From NCBI GenBank assembly GCA_018268255.1, contig JAFDWX010000003.1, forward strand, positions 1-64,000: a stretch of 64,000 nucleotides of DNA, read 5' to 3'. This DNA is from Armatimonadota bacterium (lineage in GTDB: Bacteria > Armatimonadota > Fimbriimonadia > Fimbriimonadales > Fimbriimonadaceae). The position numbers and the translations under genes are program-made. Positions 40,178-50,520 of this stretch are shown here, one piece after another (the first letter of the stretch is position 1; every line of letters begins with the position of its first letter). A model generated the notes under the pieces. That model saw only the letters and a list, made by a program, of their open reading frames with translations. It was not told the DNA's origin and did no database searches.

Positions 40178-42460
40178 ATGGCTCGCAGTTCGCTCGCTGG
40201 TAAGTTCGCCGGCATCGTTGCCACGATTGGCACCATTATTTTGATTTCCGTCTGCACAATCAGCTACCAGCAGTCGGCAAAGATGGTGACCCAACAGATA
40301 CAAAAACAGGCAGAGGTGCAAACGCGATCCAATACCCAGGTCGTCGATGCTCTATTTGCCAACAGCCAATCTCTCGCAAACTCGATCGCAGCACGACAAA
40401 AAACTCGCGGAGAAAAGCACCTGCCCGACGACACGGGCTATTTCGGCGATTTACTCATGGCCTCCAGCAAAGATGTGTTCGGCGTCTATTTTGTGCCGGA
40501 GCATGTTTTCTGGAAGGATCCCCTGTGCGGAACGTACGTTACGCGAGGAAGCTACCCCAACGCTGCGCCAGCCACCTATAACCATCAGGACCCTGAGCAA
40601 GATTGGTATTGGGCCCCCAAAACGACCTTGAAGCCGCACGTGACTGGAGCCTATTACGATAGCGACGCCCAGATCACTATGGTGTCCTACACGACTCCCG
40701 TGAAAAACCCAGAAGGGAAGCTCATGGGCGTCGCAGGAGTCGATCTTTCGCTTAACACGGTCCAGGATGTCACAACCAAACTCAAGATTCCGCTTCAAAA
40801 CGTGGATCTGTCCAAGCAGACCGCGATGTTGGTGGATGCTCAGAAGAAACTGATCGTCCACCCGAACAAAGGTTTTTTGGTGACGGAAAAGAACGAGGCG
40901 GCGAGCTTTTCCACGTTGCCATTGGCTAAGTATGTAGATTTCAGTAAAGACCAGGGAGTCGCTTGGTCACCCAATTCAATGGTCGTATGGGCCAAATCGG
41001 GTGTTTCCCAGTGGACGACGGTTATCGAAATTCCCAGATCGCAGATTACAGCACAACTGGTAGGGTTGAGAGATCTCTGCGTCGGGATTTCCGTGGCGGG
41101 TGTAGCAGTCCTGTGTTTCGTGACTTGGCTCGTGTCCAGACGAATCGTCAAGCCGCTGGTGCGCTTCACACAAGCCGCAGGGCAACTGGCTAAAGGCGAC
41201 TGCACCATCCAGTTCGAGGCAACCACCAAAGACGAGGTCGGTGCGCTCGCCAAAGCTCTCAATCAAGCTGCTGAACACCATCGGACGATTGCTCAGGCTG
41301 CGACCTCACTTGCCGAAGGCGATCTCACGGTTCGGGTTGAGTCCTGTGATGCAAGCGACCTCGTGGGACTTGCGATTTCAGACATTGTGGAGTCTTGGTC
41401 GAAGGATATGCAAAGTATCCAGAGCAGTTCAGGGTGCCTTTCGTCCTCAGGTGACAATTTGACGGGGGTTGCGCATTCGTGTGACTCTGTTATTCGCCGT
41501 GTTGACCAAGATGTCGAACTGGCCAGCGAGGGAATGAAATACCTCCTAGCCGGGAGCGCGGAAATCGTCAACGCAAACAGAAACTTGGAAAGCAGAGTGG
41601 ATGAACTGCGGGCAACGTTCGAGGCCATTCGTTCGGCGATGGCATCGGCAACGGAGCAGACTTCTCAAGGCACGAATGCACAGCTCGAATTTCTGTCTAA
41701 CGCTGTGGAAAAGATTCGTGGTGCTGCTGAAGACATTTCGGGCCTTCGGGATCGAATGGCGGCCACGGTTGAGCAGGCTTACCACGCCTACGCTGAGGTG
41801 GAAAAGCTTTCCGACAGTGAGAGTTCGATCCGAACGATTACGGAAGAGTTGGCCCGAATCAGTGGAAAGGTTCGCATGTTGGCACTCAATGCCACGATCG
41901 AGGCTGCTCGCGCGGGAGAAGCCGGCCGTGGATTCGCTGTGGTGGCGACCGAAATCAATATCCTCGCTAGTCAGTCTTCGGAGTCGACCAAGCGCGTAGA
42001 CGAAATTCTTGAGGCTGTCCGCAGTCATATCGAATCGGTGACAGAGCATGTCACCAAAACGCGGGACGCAATCAGCGAAGGTGAACGCGCATCCGAACAA
42101 AGCGTGCTATGGATTAACGAATCGTGCCAAGCGCTGACCCAGGTTCGAAGTGCGGCTACAGACAACCAAAGCGCCGTCCAAGCCCTCCAAAGTCTGGTTG
42201 CTCGCGGTGAAGATGCGGTCGAAGAAGTCAGCTCGTCTTGCCAAGAAACTCTGCATTCGACTCAGGTGATCGAGGCTCAGGTGAACGAAGTCTCCGTTAA
42301 GCTGGCGTCGATCCAACAGGAGTGTTCTCAACTGAGCGGTTCTTCTGACACCCTCTTGGCGGTTGCCCAATCGGTTTCCGAGGCTATTCACTCGCTTCAG
42401 GCTGTAACGACGAAATTCAAGATTACCGATGATCGGCCTGACCTAAAAATCGTCGCGTGA
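40178..42460 (+). CDS. Methyl-accepting chemotaxis protein with dCache sensor
   Basis: About 760 residues from ATG 40178 (TTG 40172 is an in-frame alternative). First membrane helix near residues 10-32 ([15 protein letters not shown]). A periplasmic dCache-type domain follows ([43 protein letters not shown]). A second helix lies near 300-322, then HAMP ([23 protein letters not shown]) and a long helical signalling hairpin with the conserved tip region [19 protein letters not shown]. The ligand is unknown; dCache domains bind amino acids, organic acids or other small molecules. No other che genes are in the window. Confidence 0.88.
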   Translation: MARSSLAGKFAGIVATIGTIILISVCTISYQQSAKMVTQQIQKQAEVQTRSNTQVVDALFANSQSLANSIAARQKTRGEKHLPDDTGYFGDLLMASSKDVFGVYFVPEHVFWKDPLCGTYVTRGSYPNAAPATYNHQDPEQDWYWAPKTTLKPHVTGAYYDSDAQITMVSYTTPVKNPEGKLMGVAGVDLSLNTVQDVTTKLKIPLQNVDLSKQTAMLVDAQKKLIVHPNKGFLVTEKNEAASFSTLPLAKYVDFSKDQGVAWSPNSMVVWAKSGVSQWTTVIEIPRSQITAQLVGLRDLCVGISVAGVAVLCFVTWLVSRRIVKPLVRFTQAAGQLAKGDCTIQFEATTKDEVGALAKALNQAAEHHRTIAQAATSLAEGDLTVRVESCDASDLVGLAISDIVESWSKDMQSIQSSSGCLSSSGDNLTGVAHSCDSVIRRVDQDVELASEGMKYLLAGSAEIVNANRNLESRVDELRATFEAIRSAMASATEQTSQGTNAQLEFLSNAVEKIRGAAEDISGLRDRMAATVEQAYHAYAEVEKLSDSESSIRTITEELARISGKVRMLALNATIEAARAGEAGRGFAVVATEINILASQSSESTKRVDEILEAVRSHIESVTEHVTKTRDAISEGERASEQSVLWINESCQALTQVRSAATDNQSAVQALQSLVARGEDAVEEVSSSCQETLHSTQVIEAQVNEVSVKLASIQQECSQLSGSSDTLLAVAQSVSEAIHSLQAVTTKFKITDDRPDLKIVA

Positions 42461-42462
42461 GA

Positions 42463-42927
42463 TCACTTAGCCCAGACCGTGCTGGTCGAGTCAACATCTT
42501 TGAGGATCTTCTCGATCACTCGCTTGGCATCGGTGGATTTGATGGCTCGGTTCTCCATCGCGATACCTAATTTAAGCTTGTTGGACGAGGTGATGTAGAA
42601 GAAGCATGGCTGGATGGAAGCGTTCTGCTTCAGCAATTCGGTGTGCTTGGATACTTCTGCCGGAGCATCTCCGAGGAGCACGGTAAACCACACATAGGAT
42701 CCCGATGGACTTAGCTCAGTTGCAATGGGAATATTGAACTTCTCAGTCTTGCCGCTGAATTCATAGACAGCCGGTTTCTTAGGGTCGGTTGTTAGGTTTT
42801 TGGTGGTGTATCCAAGACCCTCGATCATCGCTTTGAGTGTTGCGTCGGTGAGCGGTCCATCTTGCAGGCTGTAAGCAGGAAGAACCAGGGATGTGAAAAG
42901 ACCTATAGCAGCGAATTTGCCCCGCAT
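42463..42927 (-). CDS. Small exported protein, possibly YbjN/T3S-chaperone-like fold
   Basis: 154 residues with a signal peptide (MRGKFAAIGLFTSLVLPAYS). The sequence LTDATLKAMIEGLGYTTKN, then alternating strands and a C-terminal helix (AKRVIEKILKDVD), resembles YbjN/type-III-secretion-chaperone-like domains. That is a weak, pattern-level call. It converges on the chemoreceptor gene with a 2-bp gap and is divergent from the metallophosphoesterase, sharing a short promoter region. Confidence 0.5.
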   Translation of the reverse strand: MRGKFAAIGLFTSLVLPAYSLQDGPLTDATLKAMIEGLGYTTKNLTTDPKKPAVYEFSGKTEKFNIPIATELSPSGSYVWFTVLLGDAPAEVSKHTELLKQNASIQPCFFYITSSNKLKLGIAMENRAIKSTDAKRVIEKILKDVDSTSTVWAK

Positions 42928-43009
42928 ATTGATTGCTAACTATACTCCCTCCAGCTGGACTCATCGCTACACCAACTGGGGTTCAGGTAATTTCAATTTC
43001 GACAACGCC

Positions 43010-43954
43010 ATGGGTTCTATTTCTCGCCGAGAGCTGCTCGCTGCATCAAGTTGCGGCATACTTCTACCCAACCTTTTGACTAGCGCTCCACCGAACCCCA
43101 ATCGTAAGCGAGTTTTGCGAATCGCGCACCTCACCGATATCCATGTCCAGCCCGAGCGTGGCGCAGCGAAGGGCATGGAAGCTGCATTGGAGCATGCGCA
43201 GGGCCAGAGGGACAAGCCCGACATTATTTTCACAGGTGGTGATCTCATCATGGATTCGCTCGGGGCTGACGCCGATCGGACCAAGTTGCAGTGGGAGGTA
43301 TTCACCTCTGTTCTCAAGGCCAATCTGGAGCTTCCGATCGAGCACACGATTGGCAACCACGATGTATGGGGTTGGAGCAATCGCGATAAGTTCGCCAAGG
43401 AGCCCTTATTCGGCAAGAATTGGGCTTGTGAGGTCCTGCAACTTTCGAAACCTTATCGGAGTTTTGATAAGGCAGGGTGGCACTTCATTGTTTTGGACAG
43501 CACGCACTCTGTGGAGGGAAACGGATACACGGCCAAGCTGGATGAAGAGCAGTTTGAATGGCTGAAAGGTGATTTGGCCAAGGTTCCCAAATCCAAGCCT
43601 GTAATGGTAGTGAGCCATATCCCTATCATCGCCGTGTGCGCCATGTTTGATGGCGAGAACGAGAAATCCGGGGACTGGCAGATCCCGGGTGCATGGATGC
43701 ACATCGATGCTCGCAGGATCAAAGATCTATTTAGGCAGTATCCGAACGTGAAGTTCTGCATCAGCGGGCACGAGCATCTGCTTGATCAGGCTGTATACAA
43801 CGGGGTGCACTATTTCTGCAACGGTGCTGTGTGTGCTGGCTGGTGGGGAGGCGATTACCAGGAATGCAGTTACGGCTACACACTGATCGACTTGTATGGT
43901 GATGGGTCGTTCGAGAATCGCTACGTGCACTACGGCTGGAAAACTCAAAAGTAG
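43010..43954 (+). CDS. Exported calcineurin-like metallophosphoesterase
   Basis: 314 residues from ATG 43010, which opens a Tat-type signal (MGSISRRELLAASSCGILLP); the longer reading from 42893 overlaps the divergent gene. All five metallophosphoesterase motifs are present in order: LTDIHVQ, GGDLIMD, GNHDVWG, VVSHIPI and GHEHLLDQ. Two metals are therefore expected. The substrate is unknown; twin-Arg export of a folded metalloenzyme is consistent. Confidence 0.85.
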   Translation: MGSISRRELLAASSCGILLPNLLTSAPPNPNRKRVLRIAHLTDIHVQPERGAAKGMEAALEHAQGQRDKPDIIFTGGDLIMDSLGADADRTKLQWEVFTSVLKANLELPIEHTIGNHDVWGWSNRDKFAKEPLFGKNWACEVLQLSKPYRSFDKAGWHFIVLDSTHSVEGNGYTAKLDEEQFEWLKGDLAKVPKSKPVMVVSHIPIIAVCAMFDGENEKSGDWQIPGAWMHIDARRIKDLFRQYPNVKFCISGHEHLLDQAVYNGVHYFCNGAVCAGWWGGDYQECSYGYTLIDLYGDGSFENRYVHYGWKTQK

Positions 43955-43965
43955 AGCCACTCACC

Positions 43966-44973
43966 TTGGGGCGGAAGCCCGTAACCACTTCGCATGTGAG
44001 TAACCTCGCACAGATGTTCATCCGAGGCGGTGAGTTGGTGACCCGAGGGTGGCTGGAGAGAGTTTTGGGCGAGGCGGTCGACTCGTTCACCATAGCAGAA
44101 TCAGCCAGCACCTGGTCCAGTCAAATTCAGATCGTCGCAAGAATGTCCACGGGACGAACGCAGAAGCTTCGACTCAAGGTGTGCCACGGTGAAACGTGGT
44201 CGAGTTCCGAGGTGGATTACTATCTTCGCGACTACGTGGACATGGAAAATCCGCCCCTCGTCCGATGCTTTGATGCCTGTTTTGAAGTGGGCAAAGGCTA
44301 CCATCTGTTGCTTGAGGATCTTTCCGAGACGTTTGAAAACCGCCGCGAACGACAGTGTTCAATGGAATATGTCCTTGCTGTTGCGGAGGCTCTCGGCAGG
44401 ATGCACCGCCATCAAGCGAATTCCCGTCCGGTCATCTCTCCACAAGAATGGGAGCGGTACCTGGGCCACATTGAACCTGGGCTCCCACGATTTGAGAGGG
44501 CGAGTGGCGCCTCATTTCAGCCCGAATTTGCGGACTTGCGAAGGGAGCTGATGGAACGATGGAGCAATCCGGTGGGCCAATCCTTGCTTCACGGTGACCT
44601 AAACGCCACGAATGTTCTCACTCCGAAAGATGCAGAAGTTCCGGTTTACTTCTTGGATCGGCAGCCGTTTGATTGGTCACTGACATACGGACCGGCGGTG
44701 TACGATCTTGCTTACTTCTCCGTTATCTGGCTTCAACCACAACTTTCTGCTGCGAACATCCGAGCCATGTTGCGAACCTGGTTCGAGGCCGCCAGACTCC
44801 CTGATTACCAATGGGACCGCGCGATAGAAGACTGGCGCCTGTCCGTACGACATTGCCAACTGGTCCCGGTCGAGTGGAGTTCTAATGCTGATGACGTAGA
44901 GCGTATGCGGTGGCTGTGGGAATGGCAATGGTCGCAAATTCAAGCTATGTTGCGAATTTCGTCCGAAGTCTGA
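43966..44973 (+). CDS. APH-type phosphotransferase
   Basis: About 335 residues from TTG 43966, or 319 from ATG 44014; no clear ribosome site separates them. Aminoglycoside-phosphotransferase-fold motifs: LLLEDLSE (hinge), catalytic loop LLHGDLNATNVL and metal-binding YFLDRQPFDW. Family members phosphorylate small molecules such as choline, homoserine or antibiotics; the substrate is not inferable. It starts 11 bp after the metallophosphoesterase stop and is followed closely by a small unknown gene. Confidence 0.75.
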   Translation: MGRKPVTTSHVSNLAQMFIRGGELVTRGWLERVLGEAVDSFTIAESASTWSSQIQIVARMSTGRTQKLRLKVCHGETWSSSEVDYYLRDYVDMENPPLVRCFDACFEVGKGYHLLLEDLSETFENRRERQCSMEYVLAVAEALGRMHRHQANSRPVISPQEWERYLGHIEPGLPRFERASGASFQPEFADLRRELMERWSNPVGQSLLHGDLNATNVLTPKDAEVPVYFLDRQPFDWSLTYGPAVYDLAYFSVIWLQPQLSAANIRAMLRTWFEAARLPDYQWDRAIEDWRLSVRHCQLVPVEWSSNADDVERMRWLWEWQWSQIQAMLRISSEV

Positions 44974-44986
44974 CTAAACTGGCCCA

Positions 44987-45289
44987 ATGGCACGGGTCAA
45001 TAGAATCCACTTCGTCTGTCGGAACAACCTGAATGTAACAGAACTCCAGAATGGAGAGTTTGAATCGGGGTTTTGGAAGGTGAGCTACGATGTCGCAAAT
45101 TCCGTGAAGGAGATCTACCTCCACAATTCAAGGTCCGATATTTCGTACCGCCAAGGTGAGATTCTGGGATTCCGGCTTTTCGAACACGACGGCAGTCAGC
45201 GATACATTTTTAGATTGCGACCGTTGGCAGAGCCCAGGAAGTGGTTCGGCGGCGGAGCACAAGAAAAGAGCTACGATCCGGGACCGTAG
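44987..45289 (+). CDS. Small hypothetical protein
   Basis: 100 residues, 13 bp after the phosphotransferase. No family recognised; a beta-rich sequence with several aromatic residues (FESGFWKVSYDVANSVKEIYLHN). No signal peptide. Its last codons fall inside the hairpin that terminates the opposing nifJ transcript, so either the gene has grown into the terminator or the real end of function is earlier. Could be a chance ORF. Confidence 0.45.
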   Translation: MARVNRIHFVCRNNLNVTELQNGEFESGFWKVSYDVANSVKEIYLHNSRSDISYRQGEILGFRLFEHDGSQRYIFRLRPLAEPRKWFGGGAQEKSYDPGP

Positions 45290-45293
45290 CTCT
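45258..45293 (-). terminator. Rho-independent terminator of the nifJ transcript
   Basis: Read leftward: AGAGCTACG (45293-45285), a 9-nt loop, CGTAGCTCT (45275-45267), then TTTTCTT. A 9-bp perfect stem with a U-rich tail, 20 bp beyond the nifJ stop. Confidence 0.8.
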
Positions 45294-45312
45294 CTTCACT
45301 TGCCCGAGCCGT

Positions 45313-48300
45313 CTACGACATCTTGGCCATCTGTTCGTACATAGCCCAGCGCATTTTTATTGCGCTTTCAGCCATGCTCATCAGTTCTTCAGCCTGATCC
45401 GGGTTCGTTTGGCGCACCAAGCGATACCGAAGTTCATTCTCCGAATACTCTCGGAACGCGCGGGTCGGGGCGTTGGAATCCAGCATAAATGGATTGCCAC
45501 CGCGTTCTCGCAGAATCGGGTTGTACCGCATCAGCGGCCAATAGCCCGTGTGCACAGCCAGCGATTGCTGTTCCATGCCGCGCTCCATATCGATGCCGTG
45601 AGCGATGCAGTGGCAGTACGCGATGATCAGTGAGGTGCCCGGATAGGCATCGGCCTCGCGGAAAGCATGAAGGGTCTGCTGCGGATTCGCGCCCATCGCT
45701 ACCCGAGCAACGTACACATTGCCATATGAGATGGCCTGCATCGCGAGGTCCTTCTTGCCGACGTTCTTTCCCGCGTTGGCGAACTTGGCAACCGCCGCAA
45801 GCGGTGTGGACTTAGAGGCTTGGCCACCCGTATTCGAGTAAACCTCGGTATCCAGAACAAGAATGTTCACGTCGCGGCCAGAAGCCAAAACGTGGTCAAC
45901 GCCGGATGATCCGATGTCATAGGCCCATCCGTCGCCGCCGACGATCCACACGCTTCGGCGAGTGAGGTGATCGGCAATGGTCAGGAGCCTTCTGGCGACG
46001 GGATTACCTTGCATCGATTCGAGCTTGCCGATGAGCTCTGCCACACGGTACCTTTGGCGCCGAATCTCGCTTTCCTGGAATTGGGGCTCCTCGATGAGCT
46101 CGTGAACCAGGTCATCGCCAAGATGACCTTTCAGCTCGACGAGCAGGGACCGAGCCTCCGCCAAGTGTCTGTCAGCGGCGAGTCGCATTCCGAGGCCGAA
46201 TTCGGCATTGTCTTCAAACAAGGAGTTGGACCATGCTGGCCCTCTGCCTTCGGAGTTGACCGCCCACGGAGTTGTGGGAAGGTTTCCGCCGTAGATGGAA
46301 CTGCATCCCGTGGCGTTTGCCACGATCATGCGATCACCGAACAACTGCGAGATCAGCTTGAGATACGGTGTTTCGCCGCAACCGGCACACGCTCCAGAGA
46401 ACTCAAAAGTCGGCTCGAGGAACTGGGTGCCACGCACGCTGGAAAAGTCCACCGAGCCTCGGTTGTTCACAGGCAGGGTTTCGAAGAAAGGAATGAACGG
46501 GCGGCTGGCATCGAGTCCCTTTTCCTTGGTGTCCATGTTGATGGCGCGCCGATCGCCTTCGCCTTCCACCCGCACAGGGCACGCCTGCACGCACAAGCCG
46601 CACCCAGTGCAGTCCTCTGCGTACAGCTGCAGGGTGTAACGAGTCTCCGGGAATCCGCGAGCGTCGATGGGTGCGGAAGGGAAACCAGCAGGAGCGTCGT
46701 CCAGCTGAGATTCGTGGAAAAGTTTTGCTCTTATGACCGAGTGCGGGCAGACAAAGCTGCAGTTTCCGCATTGTACGCAGGCCTCTGGATCCCAAACCGG
46801 GATGGTTTCGGCGATGTTCCGTTTCTCCCACCGGGAGGTCGCGCTTGGATATCGTCCGTCTACGGGAATCATGCTGACCGGAATCAAATCGCCTTTGCCT
46901 TCCAGCATCCGCGCGATAAAGTTTCGCACTACAGCTGGAGCGTCTGGTGAAACGATCGGCGGCACCTCGGCAGTAGCAGTCACTTCAGTCGGGATAACGA
47001 CCTCAGAGAGGTTTTCTAGGGTTTGATCAACTGCCTTCCAGTTCTGGTCGACCACTTCCTGACCCTTGCGAAGATAGGTCTTCTTGATCGACTGCTTGAT
47101 CTTGGCGATGGCTTCGTCGCGGGGCAAAACTCCCGAGATTCCGAAGAAACACGTCTGCATGATCGTGTTGGTTCGGTTGCCCATGCCGGTGTCGCGGGCA
47201 ACCTTGTTCGCATCGATCACATACACCCGCAACTGCTTCTCAATAATGTCCGCTTGGACCTTGCGAGGCAAGAAGTTCCACACGTCGTTTGGCCCGTAGG
47301 GCGAGTTGATGAGGAGCGTCGCGCCGTGAGCAGCGACTTCCAAAACATCGATTTTGTTGAGGAACCCGAATTGGTGGCACCCGACAAAATGAGCCGCTTG
47401 AATGAGATATGGCGCACGGATCGGGGACTTTCCGAATCGTACGTGCGAAATCGTCGTGGATCCTGACTTCTTAGAGTCATACACAAAGTAGCCCTGTGCA
47501 TAGTAATCAGGATCATCCGCGATGATTTTGATGGTGTTCTTGTTCGCACCAACCGTTCCATCTGCGCCCAATCCGTAGAACACAGCGCGGAAGACGTCGT
47601 CGCTCTCGTGGGAGGTCGATTCGTCGTAGGAAAGGCTCAGACCAGTGACATCGTCTTGGATACCCACGGTGAACTGCGCCCGAGGCTCGGACTTCGCGAG
47701 CTCGGCATAGACAGCCTTGACCATTCCGCGCGTAAATTCCTTGGATGCGAGCCCATAGCGCCCGCCGATAACGGTCGAAACTCGTCGGCCCGCAAGAGCC
47801 AATGCGACCTGCACGTCTTTGAACAGCGGCTCGCCCAGTCCTCCTGGTTCCTTGGTTCGGTCCATCACCGCGATCGACTTCACACTCTGGGGCAGTGCTG
47901 CGCTGAATCTCATCGCGTCGAATGGTTGGAACAGGCGAACCATGATCATGCCGACTTTCTCGCCCTGTTTCACCAGTTCTTCCACAGCAAGTTCGACGGT
48001 CTCGGCACCTGAACCCATGATCACAACTACGCGTTCGGCTTCTGGATGTCCGTGGTATTCGAATAGGTGATACGCGCGGCCAGTGAGTTTTTCGAACTCC
48101 CGCATCTTCTGATCGACGATATCAGGGCACTTGAGATAGTAGGAATTGCTGATTTCCCGAGCCTGGAAGTAGGTGTCCGGATTGGCTGCGGTACCGCTTA
48201 CCGATGGCTTGTCAGGATTCATGGCTCGTTGGCGGTGAGCCAGGATATGGTCCTCACTGACCATCGCTCGAAGTTGATCGTCAGTTAGCAGCGAGATTTT

Positions 48301-48888
48301 GCTGACTTCGTGCGAGGTCCTGAAACCATCAAAGAAGTGAACGAACGGCACACGGGACTCCAAAGTTGCAGCCTGAGCGATGAGGGCCATATCATGCGCC
48401 TCTTGCACAGAGCCTGATCCAAGGAGAGCGAAACCTGTCTGGCGAACTGCCATCACGTCCTGGTGATCGCCGAAGATCGACAGAGATTGGGTTGCGATCG
48501 CTCGCGCTGCGACATGGAACACGGTCGGGGTCAATTCGCCCGCGATCTTGTACATGTTGGGAATCATGAGCAGGAGGCCCTGCGACGCCGTGAACGTGGT
48601 AGTCAAGGCACCAGCTTGGAGCGATCCGTGGACTGCACCCGCGGCACCGCCTTCGCTCTGCATTTCCACGACATCTGGAATCAGTCCCCAGATGTTCTGG
48701 ACCTTTTCGCTCGACCATTGGTCGGCCAGTTCCGCCATGGTGGAGGAAGGGGTGATGGGGTAGATCGCGCAGACTTCGTTCAGGCGATAGGCTACATGCG
48801 CAACGGCCTCGTTTCCGTCAACGGTTACAGTCGTGACTTCGTGTTCGAGGTCTAGATCAGCAGATTGTGTAGGAGTGGTAGTAGCCAT
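45313..48888 (-). CDS. nifJ: Pyruvate:ferredoxin (flavodoxin) oxidoreductase, single-chain
   Basis: 1191 residues, the standard length. Domains in order: N-terminal pyrimidine-binding part (VCAIYPITPSSTMAELADQW), transketolase C-like domain II, gamma domain (YDSKKSGSTTISHVRFG), linker, two [4Fe-4S] ferredoxin sites (CVQCGNCSFVCPHSV and CTGCGLCVQACPV), and the thiamine-pyrophosphate domain (IVGGDGWAYDIGSSGVDH). It oxidatively decarboxylates pyruvate to acetyl-CoA, reducing ferredoxin, and is typical of anaerobic or microaerobic metabolism. It directly abuts the upstream GltD-like oxidoreductase gene, so the pair likely exchanges electrons between NAD(P)H and ferredoxin. A strong terminator follows. 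Confidence 0.95.
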   Translation of the reverse strand: MATTTPTQSADLDLEHEVTTVTVDGNEAVAHVAYRLNEVCAIYPITPSSTMAELADQWSSEKVQNIWGLIPDVVEMQSEGGAAGAVHGSLQAGALTTTFTASQGLLLMIPNMYKIAGELTPTVFHVAARAIATQSLSIFGDHQDVMAVRQTGFALLGSGSVQEAHDMALIAQAATLESRVPFVHFFDGFRTSHEVSKISLLTDDQLRAMVSEDHILAHRQRAMNPDKPSVSGTAANPDTYFQAREISNSYYLKCPDIVDQKMREFEKLTGRAYHLFEYHGHPEAERVVVIMGSGAETVELAVEELVKQGEKVGMIMVRLFQPFDAMRFSAALPQSVKSIAVMDRTKEPGGLGEPLFKDVQVALALAGRRVSTVIGGRYGLASKEFTRGMVKAVYAELAKSEPRAQFTVGIQDDVTGLSLSYDESTSHESDDVFRAVFYGLGADGTVGANKNTIKIIADDPDYYAQGYFVYDSKKSGSTTISHVRFGKSPIRAPYLIQAAHFVGCHQFGFLNKIDVLEVAAHGATLLINSPYGPNDVWNFLPRKVQADIIEKQLRVYVIDANKVARDTGMGNRTNTIMQTCFFGISGVLPRDEAIAKIKQSIKKTYLRKGQEVVDQNWKAVDQTLENLSEVVIPTEVTATAEVPPIVSPDAPAVVRNFIARMLEGKGDLIPVSMIPVDGRYPSATSRWEKRNIAETIPVWDPEACVQCGNCSFVCPHSVIRAKLFHESQLDDAPAGFPSAPIDARGFPETRYTLQLYAEDCTGCGLCVQACPVRVEGEGDRRAINMDTKEKGLDASRPFIPFFETLPVNNRGSVDFSSVRGTQFLEPTFEFSGACAGCGETPYLKLISQLFGDRMIVANATGCSSIYGGNLPTTPWAVNSEGRGPAWSNSLFEDNAEFGLGMRLAADRHLAEARSLLVELKGHLGDDLVHELIEEPQFQESEIRRQRYRVAELIGKLESMQGNPVARRLLTIADHLTRRSVWIVGGDGWAYDIGSSGVDHVLASGRDVNILVLDTEVYSNTGGQASKSTPLAAVAKFANAGKNVGKKDLAMQAISYGNVYVARVAMGANPQQTLHAFREADAYPGTSLIIAYCHCIAHGIDMERGMEQQSLAVHTGYWPLMRYNPILRERGGNPFMLDSNAPTRAFREYSENELRYRLVRQTNPDQAEELMSMAESAIKMRWAMYEQMAKMS

Positions 48889-50520
48889 TTATTCAACTCC
48901 AGAAGGTTCGGGCGTAAGGGAAATCGCATGGACAGGGCACTGGTCGAAGCACGTGCCGCATCCCGTGCAAAGGGAGAAATCAACCTTGTATCGGTTGCCA
49001 TGGCCGAGCTTGATGATCGCGTTTTCGGGGCACGCTCCGTAGCAGCCATCGCACTCGAAGCAGTTGCCGCAGGAGAAGCAACGACGAGCTTCGAACCGAG
49101 CTTCATCATGCGAGAGACCGTGCACCACTTCTCCGAAGGAGGCCGTGCGCTCGACGACGGGGACGTGTCTCTGGATTCGTGCCGCAGCATCGGTGAAGAA
49201 CCACAAGCGAAGCTGATCCATGGTGGCGATCGTCTTATCGGGCTTCGGTTCGTAGGCTTCGCCTCGCAGATACTTGTCCACATTGCGAGCAGCTTTCTTG
49301 CCGTGGCCCACAGCCATCGTAACCGTGCGCTCGGAAGGAGCCATGTCGCCGCCGGCGAAGATGCCCGGACAACCCGTCATCATGTGCTCATCCACCACGA
49401 TAACGCCGTCGCTGTGGAAGAGGATGCCTTCGTAGTTGCGGAGGAACGAGGTGTCGGTATCTTGGCCGATTGCGAGAATCAGGTCGTCAGCATCCAGCGT
49501 TTCGGTTTCGCCGGTTGGATGCACTCGTCCGTCTTCGCCGATCGCCATCACTTCGATCACCAGCGATCCAGCCTCCATGGACTTGATGGTGCGGAGCCAG
49601 TGGATCTTTACACCCTCGTCCAAGGCGTCGTCGGCCTCGAAGGCGTGGGCTGGCATGTGGTCGCGGTCCCGTCGGTAAATGATGAGCGGCTCAACTCCCA
49701 ATCGCTTGGCGACACGGGCTGCGTCCATGGCGGTGTTACCGCCACCGTAGATCGCGACCTTGCGGCCGAGCTTGGGCTGTTCACCCATCGCAACGCTCTT
49801 GAGGAAGCTGACAGCGTCAAGGATCTTTTCTGCGTCGCAGGAGGGGATATCGGTGCGTTTTCCGAGGTGCGCGCCAACAGCCAGGAATGCAGCGTCGAAC
49901 TTGCCGTTGCGCATCTCTTCCTTGAGATCGTTCACCTTGCGGTTGAGGTTGATCTTCACCCCAAGTGCTTCGATGCGGTCGACTTCTGCCGCGAGAATTT
50001 CTCTGGGTAGTCGATAGGCTGGAATGCCGAAGTGCATCATTCCACCGGCAACTGGGCCCGCCTCAAAAATCTCGACCTCATGTCCCATTCGCGCGAGTTG
50101 ATAGGCACAGGAAAGACCTGCGGATCCTGCTCCTACCACAAGTACCCTTTTGCCAGTGCTAGGTTCGGTCGGAGGCAACGGCCACTTTTCCTCGATCGCT
50201 AGGTCACCCAGATATCGCTCGACAGCATGGATGCTGACGGGGCTGTCCATCTTGCCGCGGTTGCAACTGGACTCGCACGTGTGATAGCACACGCGACCAT
50301 GGACCGCGGGCATCGGGTTATCGTGAACCAAGATTTCCCACGCAGCTCGATCGTCCCCTTCAACTACTTTGGCGAGCCAGCCTTGGATGTTTTCTCCAGC
50401 TGGGCACGCGTTGTTGCAAGGCGGTAAGAGGTCCAAATAGACCGGTCGTCGCATGCGAACTGGACCTGTCGCACGATCGCTGGTTAAATCCGGCGGAAGA
50501 GTTAGATCTTTCTCAATCAC
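48889..50520 (-). CDS. GltD/NfnB-like NAD(P)-dependent oxidoreductase with C-terminal ferredoxin domain
   Basis: 543 residues from GTG 50520, chosen because GAGGTG sits 5 bases upstream; the longer frame to 50709 has no ribosome site. N-terminal Cys-rich segment (CNNACPAGENIQGWL, CYHTCESSCNRG), FAD site VGAGSAGLSCAYQLARMG, NAD(P) site YGGGNTAMDAARVAKRLG, FAD-closing GGDMAPSERTVTMAVGHGK, then two [4Fe-4S] sites (CFSCGNCFECDGCYGACP, CTGCGTCFDQCP). Resembles the small subunit of glutamate synthase extended by a ferredoxin module. Directly abuts nifJ, so the role is probably linking pyruvate-derived reduced ferredoxin with NAD(P)H. Confidence 0.85.
   Translation of the reverse strand: MIEKDLTLPPDLTSDRATGPVRMRRPVYLDLLPPCNNACPAGENIQGWLAKVVEGDDRAAWEILVHDNPMPAVHGRVCYHTCESSCNRGKMDSPVSIHAVERYLGDLAIEEKWPLPPTEPSTGKRVLVVGAGSAGLSCAYQLARMGHEVEIFEAGPVAGGMMHFGIPAYRLPREILAAEVDRIEALGVKINLNRKVNDLKEEMRNGKFDAAFLAVGAHLGKRTDIPSCDAEKILDAVSFLKSVAMGEQPKLGRKVAIYGGGNTAMDAARVAKRLGVEPLIIYRRDRDHMPAHAFEADDALDEGVKIHWLRTIKSMEAGSLVIEVMAIGEDGRVHPTGETETLDADDLILAIGQDTDTSFLRNYEGILFHSDGVIVVDEHMMTGCPGIFAGGDMAPSERTVTMAVGHGKKAARNVDKYLRGEAYEPKPDKTIATMDQLRLWFFTDAAARIQRHVPVVERTASFGEVVHGLSHDEARFEARRCFSCGNCFECDGCYGACPENAIIKLGHGNRYKVDFSLCTGCGTCFDQCPVHAISLTPEPSGVE

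Noticed and set aside
45967-46950. 327-codon plus-strand frame opposite nifJ
   Set aside because: Antisense shadow of a full-length, motif-complete enzyme.
48865-50010. 381-codon plus-strand frame opposite the GltD-like gene
   Set aside because: Antisense shadow of a well-supported FAD/NAD(P) oxidoreductase.
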